The translations under genes were made by a program, and so were the position numbers. A stretch of DNA of 64,000 nucleotides, from contig JAFZRY010000005.1 of NCBI GenBank assembly GCA_017619615.1, forward strand, positions 1 to 64,000, in the 5' to 3' direction. The stretch's first letter is position 1, and every line of letters begins with the position of its first letter. This DNA is from Lachnospiraceae bacterium. GTDB lineage: Bacteria > Bacillota > Clostridia > Lachnospirales > Lachnospiraceae. This document shows, one piece after another, positions 59,443 through 64,000 of the stretch. The notes under the pieces are model-generated. The model did no database searches. It was not told the origin of the DNA and was given only the letters and a program-made list of their open reading frames with translations.

Positions 59443-62170
59443 CAGGGAACTCTTGCGGGCGCTGGGAGGCGCCGCGGAAAAATACGTGAACGAAGCCGAG
59501 CCGCAGGAGACGGAAACGACGGCGAAACCTCGTATCCGGAAACCGCTGATCTGGGGAACAGCGGCGGCTGCCTGTGTGCTGATTGCCGTGTTAGCCTTGA
59601 CCGGCGGATGGTTCAGGCGGCAGAAGGGCGAGGAGCCCGGCCTGATGACGGAGACGTCGCAGCAAGGGAAAAACAGCGTTGAGGATCCGACGAAAAACAG
59701 CAGCGGGGCGCAATTGATAAGCAGCAGCGAGGCGCAGGATCAGGACCGGATCCTGTATCAGGATGACCGCTACACGGTAAAAGACATTACCGGTCTGCCC
59801 GCGGACAGCGGCGGGCCCGAATATATCGAGCAGGGTGAGCTGCAGTATTTCACGGACCGTGAACTGATGGACGAATCAGAAGTCATCCTGCGCGGCCGCC
59901 TGACCGGCCGGAAGATCGTGGAGATCACGAATGTAAAGTCCGATTTCCCGCAGTATGCCAGCATTCTGACCGTAGAGCCCCTCCGCGTCCTGAAAGGGGA
60001 ACTGAAACACGAAGGTCCGGTCGAGATCTACGTGCAGCAGCCCGGCCGGAATGAATCCACCTACGGAACGGACTGGGCGTTGAAGAACGCGAAGCCGGAC
60101 AGCGAGGGCATCCTGCTGCTGCATGAGCTTTCCTACGAATTTCAGAAGGCTTTGGCGGATTACGATGGATGGGCCCCCTGCTTTGCCGTCTGGGGCGCCG
60201 GGGACGGCCTAGCCCTGCCGCAGCATTATTTCGCCAGTTACGACAAAAACTGGACACTGGACGAGGCGGAAGCCCGCACCAAAACCCTGCTGGGCGACGG
60301 CGAAGACCTGCCGGCCGACTTCGCGTTCTGCATCGATTACCGCTATGAGGGCGAGAGCCGGGAACACGACCAGGGCTTTTCTTACGACAGCGTCAGCGGC
60401 CGCATGGAAGAGATCCTGTCTTTTGCCGGCGACCTTCGCATGCGGACCGCCGTCTTCAACATGGAAGAGTCCGACCGGAAACTGTTCCGCGACTGCCTGG
60501 AACGCCTGAAAGACTTCCCGGAAGAGATCGTCCATGAAAAAGGAGAATTCGGAGAGATCTTCCGCGTCGAGATCCGCTGGCAGGAGGACGGACAGCAGTA
60601 CAGCGTCCGGTACCGGGGCGGCGCGATGGGATACGGGAACAGTTACAATAAACAGATGGGGGTCTTGTCGGGAGCCGTGCGGGAGATGCAGCACATTTTT
60701 GAGGAATGCCGGGAAGATTTCGTCGACGTCCGCCACGCGGAACTGCTTCCCTACAGCCGGGAAGGCTACGCGCAGCTACAGAAGGAAAACCGCGCGGAAG
60801 GCACCGGCCTGTGGGCAGCGGAAGAGACGCCGGGAGATGCGGCGGCGGAAAACGTCCTGTATTCCGATGCGTATGTGACGGTCCGGAAGGCGTCCGGCAG
60901 CGGGACGGAAACTCGGCAGGAATATGCCAGCCTCGCCTATCTGACGGAGCGCGAACTGTTCACCGGCGGGCTGACCCTGGTGGCGGAACTGACGGATGCG
61001 GAGGACGTGGAGATCGTCCGGAAGGAAGAGGACCCGCTGCTCACCGGACTCGGTCCGGGCCGGGCCACACTCCTGACGATCAAACCCGTACAGGTCCTGT
61101 ACGGAGACCTCCCGGCCGGGGATTCCATCCGCGTGCTCGTGGACCAGTGCCTGAACTCCAGCCTGGAGAACCGCAGCCTTTCCGGCGCGTCCGCGTGGAT
61201 CGGCCGGAAGGCGATCTTCATGATCTATCCCGTCGCGGAACCGGCGGAAGGGGAGGAGGCGCTCGCCTGGCGCGGAGCCCTGGCGAATTATACCGTGGGC
61301 GACAACCTGCGCTTTGCCATCTGGGAGACTGCGGGCGGCCTCAGTTATCTGCAGTCCGCGTTCCCAGGATTGTCCAAGACCTGGAGCCTGGATCAGGCGG
61401 CGGACTACGTGCGGGAAGTGACGGCGCCGGACGTCACGGTGCCGGAGAATTACTATATCGAGTTTTCCTGCCGCTATTGGGATGAGGACGGAAACGAATA
61501 TCTGGCCCGATATTATGACAGCCGCAGCGGTCAGTTCTCCTGCGAGGGATCTGATTTCTGGGAGGAGGAATACGGCGGGGACCATATGACCACGGTCTTC
61601 CCGGAGGACCGCATGCTGCTGAGCAAATTATACCTGAGCTGCCTGCGCCTGAAGGATCTGCCGGAGGAACTGAACTACATGGCGGTGAGGGCCGGCGCGC
61701 CGGATTCCCGCGAGGTCCGGATCCGCTTCTGCCTGGACGGTCAGGAGAAGGAGATCCGCTTTACGGGACTGTACTACGTTCCGGAGTGGGCGGAGGATGA
61801 CCTGCAGCGCCTGGATCAGTCGGAGACCGAGATTCGTTATTACCTGGACGGATGCGGGGCCATGCTGGCCTGGCAGGAGGAACTGGAACCCGTCCGCGCC
61901 GCCCGCCGGCTGGAACGCTCGCAGCAGACCGCCGCGGCCCTCGAGGCCGCCCTCGAAGCCAAATACGGCCCCGGCGGCGCGCCCGACTTCTACCTGGGCT
62001 ATCACTTCTCCTACGGCTTTCTGGAGATCTGCCTGAAGACCGCCCCGGACGACCGGACCGGCGGGGCATGGATCCGCGAGATCTGGGAACTCCTCCCGCC
62101 CGAAGCCGGCAGCTACCTCCTGATGTCCTGCGGGGAAGACGAGATCCCGGACGACCTTATCCGTCCGTGA
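59435..62170 (+). CDS. Membrane-anchored putative anti-sigma factor with duplicated sensor domain
   Basis: 911 residues. A short cytoplasmic part (1-35, starting MDNRELLRALGGAAEKY), one membrane helix (about 37-58) and a very large extracytoplasmic part. Two regions of the latter are alike: ILYQDDRYTVKDI...YFTDRELMDESEVILRGRL (about 108-195) and NVLYSDAYVTVRK...YLTERELFTGGLTLVAEL (about 473-560), each followed by a TVEPLRVLKGEL/TIKPVQVLYGDL strand, so the ectodomain arose by duplication. The overlap with the sigma gene points to an anti-sigma role; no known anti-sigma motif such as a zinc site is evident. Confidence 0.75.
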   Translation: MDNRELLRALGGAAEKYVNEAEPQETETTAKPRIRKPLIWGTAAAACVLIAVLALTGGWFRRQKGEEPGLMTETSQQGKNSVEDPTKNSSGAQLISSSEAQDQDRILYQDDRYTVKDITGLPADSGGPEYIEQGELQYFTDRELMDESEVILRGRLTGRKIVEITNVKSDFPQYASILTVEPLRVLKGELKHEGPVEIYVQQPGRNESTYGTDWALKNAKPDSEGILLLHELSYEFQKALADYDGWAPCFAVWGAGDGLALPQHYFASYDKNWTLDEAEARTKTLLGDGEDLPADFAFCIDYRYEGESREHDQGFSYDSVSGRMEEILSFAGDLRMRTAVFNMEESDRKLFRDCLERLKDFPEEIVHEKGEFGEIFRVEIRWQEDGQQYSVRYRGGAMGYGNSYNKQMGVLSGAVREMQHIFEECREDFVDVRHAELLPYSREGYAQLQKENRAEGTGLWAAEETPGDAAAENVLYSDAYVTVRKASGSGTETRQEYASLAYLTERELFTGGLTLVAELTDAEDVEIVRKEEDPLLTGLGPGRATLLTIKPVQVLYGDLPAGDSIRVLVDQCLNSSLENRSLSGASAWIGRKAIFMIYPVAEPAEGEEALAWRGALANYTVGDNLRFAIWETAGGLSYLQSAFPGLSKTWSLDQAADYVREVTAPDVTVPENYYIEFSCRYWDEDGNEYLARYYDSRSGQFSCEGSDFWEEEYGGDHMTTVFPEDRMLLSKLYLSCLRLKDLPEELNYMAVRAGAPDSREVRIRFCLDGQEKEIRFTGLYYVPEWAEDDLQRLDQSETEIRYYLDGCGAMLAWQEELEPVRAARRLERSQQTAAALEAALEAKYGPGGAPDFYLGYHFSYGFLEICLKTAPDDRTGGAWIREIWELLPPEAGSYLLMSCGEDEIPDDLIRP

Positions 62171-62189
62171 CCGGAAATAACGAAAAAAC

Positions 62190-62452
62190 CTAACGGGCCG
62201 ATGGCACATCGGCCCCTACGAACCGTTCCGCCGCATCCCGCTGAAAAAATGCCGGCCGGTATCCCGTAGGGCCTGATGTGCCATCAGCCCGTTTGGTTTG
62301 GAATAATCGTAGGGGCCGTTGTCTCAACGGCCCGCTTTGTTTGGAAAAATCGCAGGGGCTGTTGTCTCAACGGCCCGAAAACCTGACAAAGGAACCGTCC
62401 CCCTGTCAGAAAAATGCAGAGGCCGTTGTCTCAACGGCCCGCAATTACATCG
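62190..62452. repeat. Array of family B hairpins with one inverted family A unit
   Basis: Five hairpins (GGGCCGATG/CATCGGCCC; GGGCCTGATG/CATCAGCCC; GGGGCCGTTG/CAACGGCCC; GGGGCTGTTG/CAACGGCCC; AGGCCGTTG/CAACGGCCC), with CTGACAAAGGAACCGTCCCC between the last two. They occupy the whole gap after the anti-sigma gene; no gene is visible there. Confidence 0.85.
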
Positions 62453-63227
62453 GCAAATGCGTGAAAGACCAGAAGATGACCAGCGCGGCCACGACGTTGG
62501 CGGCGCCCGCGAATTTGCCGACCTTGTCCTTGGAGTCGTCCATCAGCATGGTCATGAACGCAAGGTCGAACATCAGGTAGAAGATGGAGACGACAGCGAA
62601 GGCGATGTACGCGCGCGGGTCGCAGTTGACCCAGGTGCGGGAGACGAAGCAGATGATGGCTTTCGTCGGGACCGTGTACAGGAAGAAGATCTTCCAGCTG
62701 CGGTGCGAACGGATGCCGACCAGGCGCAGGATCAGCGCCTCTACCAGGATATAGATCGCCAGGTGCATCAGCATGATGGCGGCGGAGCGGGTCCACGGCA
62801 CGCCGACCGTGAGCGAGCCCGTGTTCATGTCCAGGATGAGGTAATCGTCGTAGTCGCGCACCTTCAGCTGCTCGTACGGGATGGGAATGGTATACTCGCG
62901 GTCGCCGTCCTTCGCAGTGACGGAGGCGCCTTCGAAATCGTAGGAGTTGCCGAACCAGCCGGTGATCCCGTACAGGAACCCGTCGTCGCGGCTCAGGCGG
63001 AACAGGGTCTCCCACACGCGGCGGTCCTTGGAGATGACGGCCTTGACGGACTGACCATCGGTGTGACGGACCATAGTCACCTTCAGTTCCACGTCAGCCG
63101 ACGCGTGCAGAACGGCGATGGTGATGGCGGGATTATGGTAAACGCCGAAGGCCTTCACACCGAGCGGAAGGATCAGCATGATCAGACCGATCAGGATCAC
63201 GGAGATCCGCTGCAGTTTCTTGCTCAT
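62445..63227 (-). CDS. Five-helix membrane protein, paralogue of the next gene
   Basis: 260 residues. A first helix (about 8-28), an extracytoplasmic domain of about 110 residues beginning GVYHNPAITIAVLHASADVE, and four more helices (about 150-172, 178-195, 206-228, 236-258). The last codons run into the repeat array. I do not recognise the family. The neighbouring gene on the same strand encodes a protein with the same layout and many shared residues (GVPWTR, SYDF/AYDF, DDSKD/DESKD). AGGAC precedes the ATG. Confidence 0.75.
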   Translation of the reverse strand: MSKKLQRISVILIGLIMLILPLGVKAFGVYHNPAITIAVLHASADVELKVTMVRHTDGQSVKAVISKDRRVWETLFRLSRDDGFLYGITGWFGNSYDFEGASVTAKDGDREYTIPIPYEQLKVRDYDDYLILDMNTGSLTVGVPWTRSAAIMLMHLAIYILVEALILRLVGIRSHRSWKIFFLYTVPTKAIICFVSRTWVNCDPRAYIAFAVVSIFYLMFDLAFMTMLMDDSKDKVGKFAGAANVVAALVIFWSFTHLPM

Positions 63228-63265
63228 ATCAATGTCCTGTATCTTGCCCCTTCCGGGGGTTTTTT

Positions 63266-64000
63266 TTATGACGCCACGGGCAGCAGTTCCAGCGCCCCGA
63301 AGATGGCCAGCGCCGCCGCTATATTGCTGAGTGCCGCGAACTTGCTGAGCAGGTCCTTGGATTCGTCGATCGTCAGCAGGTACACCGCGAGGTCCAGCAC
63401 GATGGCCAGCACCGCCATGACCGCGAAAAACACGTACGAGCGGGGGTCCACGTTGAGCCAGTCATGAATGAACCAGCACCAGAGTCCCTTGGAGATGACG
63501 GTGTAAATGATAAACGTGCGCCAGCTCGCGCGCTCGCGGACGCCCATGATCCAGAAGATCGCGCCTTCGGCCAGCAGGTAGATCCCGAGATGCATCAGCA
63601 GCAGCGCCGCGGTGCGGGTCCAGGGCACGCCGGCCGTGAGCGTCTCCTTGTTCATGTCCAGGATCAGCAGGTCGTCATAGGAGGATTCCTTGAGGTCCGC
63701 ATACGGGACGGGGATGGTGACCGTCCGGCCGCGGTCCTGTATGGTCACGTACGCGTCCTTGAAGTCGTAGGCGTTGCCGTACCAGGCGTTCAGGTGGAAG
63801 ACGTCGCCGCGGTACAGGCGGAAGCAGACTTCCCAGCCCCGCTGTTCCCGCTTCGGCGTGACCTCGAACGAGCCGCCCTTCAGCTGGTGGAACATGGTGA
63901 TCTTCATCTCCGCGCCGGGCGACGCATGCAGCACGGCGATCGTAACGGCCGGTTTATGGTACACGCCGATCCCCTGGCCGGGGCCGACCGCGTGCACGGC
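63266..64000 (-). CDS. Paralogous membrane protein, 5' end outside window
   Basis: At least 244 residues; the frame is open to the right edge and no start with a ribosome site is visible, so the first helix is missing. The rest aligns with the preceding protein from GVYHKPAVTIAVLHASPGAE through to the C-terminal four-helix part (AALLLMHLGIYLLAEGAIFW and later helices). The two genes are 38 bases apart and look like a tandem duplication. Function unknown. Confidence 0.72.
   Translation of the reverse strand, partial: AVHAVGPGQGIGVYHKPAVTIAVLHASPGAEMKITMFHQLKGGSFEVTPKREQRGWEVCFRLYRGDVFHLNAWYGNAYDFKDAYVTIQDRGRTVTIPVPYADLKESSYDDLLILDMNKETLTAGVPWTRTAALLLMHLGIYLLAEGAIFWIMGVRERASWRTFIIYTVISKGLWCWFIHDWLNVDPRSYVFFAVMAVLAIVLDLAVYLLTIDESKDLLSKFAALSNIAAALAIFGALELLPVAS

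Noticed and set aside
63247..63267. CCCC-TTCC-GGGG hairpin with a run of eight T on the plus strand
   Set aside because: No plus-strand gene leads into it; both neighbouring genes are on the minus strand, where an A-run precedes the stem. It may be fortuitous.
1..64000. tRNA, rRNA, tmRNA, RNase P or SRP RNA genes
   Set aside because: I looked for typical T-loop and conserved core sequences on both strands and saw none; a dedicated search could still find one.

Overview
The window reads as a chromosomal segment of a GC-rich, strictly anaerobic Firmicute (class Clostridia, gut-commensal style). The evidence is a three-subunit NADH-linked [FeFe] hydrogenase, a class III fructose-1,6-bisphosphatase, a DnaD/DnaC-type helicase-loading pair, glutamate dehydrogenase of the anaerobe type, a large serine recombinase tail with a Tn4451-like C-terminus, and consensus TTGACA/TATAAT promoters with AGGAGG ribosome sites. 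I do not name a species. Coding density is high. Most gaps carry dispersed palindromic repeats of two families, one with a GGGGACGGTTCC core and one with simple GGGGCCGTTG-type hairpins.

Layout. 1-0.5 kb: 3' end of a serine recombinase, probably one edge of an integrated element, abutting rplM-rpsI (minus strand, near-perfect promoter). 1.7-8.7 kb: an ABC exporter coupled to a nucleotidyltransferase-like gene, a MacB/FtsX-type ABC protein and a DUF3089 lipoprotein. 8.7-13.4 kb (minus): pepT, then an operon of receiver protein, histidine-kinase-like protein, VTC-domain protein and DUF4956 membrane protein; both signalling proteins lack expected catalytic residues. 13.5-15.5 kb: glycosyltransferase and S51 peptidase. 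15.8-18.9 kb: Crp/Fnr regulator and a lipoprotein-permease-ATPase ABC importer. 19.0-24.5 kb: a structured leader followed by a cluster of GNAT acetyltransferases and serine hydrolases, including a GNAT-hydrolase fusion. 24.7-33.2 kb (minus): XRE regulator, aminotransferase, hydCBA hydrogenase and fbp. 33.5-37.1 kb: fba, murA, metK. 37.3-37.6 kb: a candidate type I toxin-antitoxin module with a 28-residue toxin. 37.7-43.7 kb: rRNA methyltransferase (minus), murC, a DnaA-box cluster next to an A/T-only stretch, then dnaD-dnaC-prs. 43.7-52.8 kb: heterodimeric ABC exporter, carboxylesterase, gap, NhaC antiporter, DegV (minus). 53.0-58.8 kb: small membrane proteins, a secreted LRR-Ig-caspase-like protein and gdhA. 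58.9-62.2 kb: ECF-type sigma factor with a membrane-anchored putative anti-sigma factor. 62.4-64.0 kb: two paralogous membrane proteins (minus), the second cut by the window end.

Functionally, central metabolism (fbp, fba, gap, gdhA, hydCBA, aminotransferase) and cell-wall or replication genes (murA, murC, dnaD, dnaC, prs, metK) are interleaved with accessory modules. The items most worth following are the DnaA-box cluster upstream of dnaD-dnaC, the type I toxin-antitoxin locus, the GNAT/serine-hydrolase cluster with its leader, the degenerate two-component pair beside VTC-DUF4956, and the secreted caspase-like protein. All product names rest on motifs and family resemblance read by eye; no database search was run.
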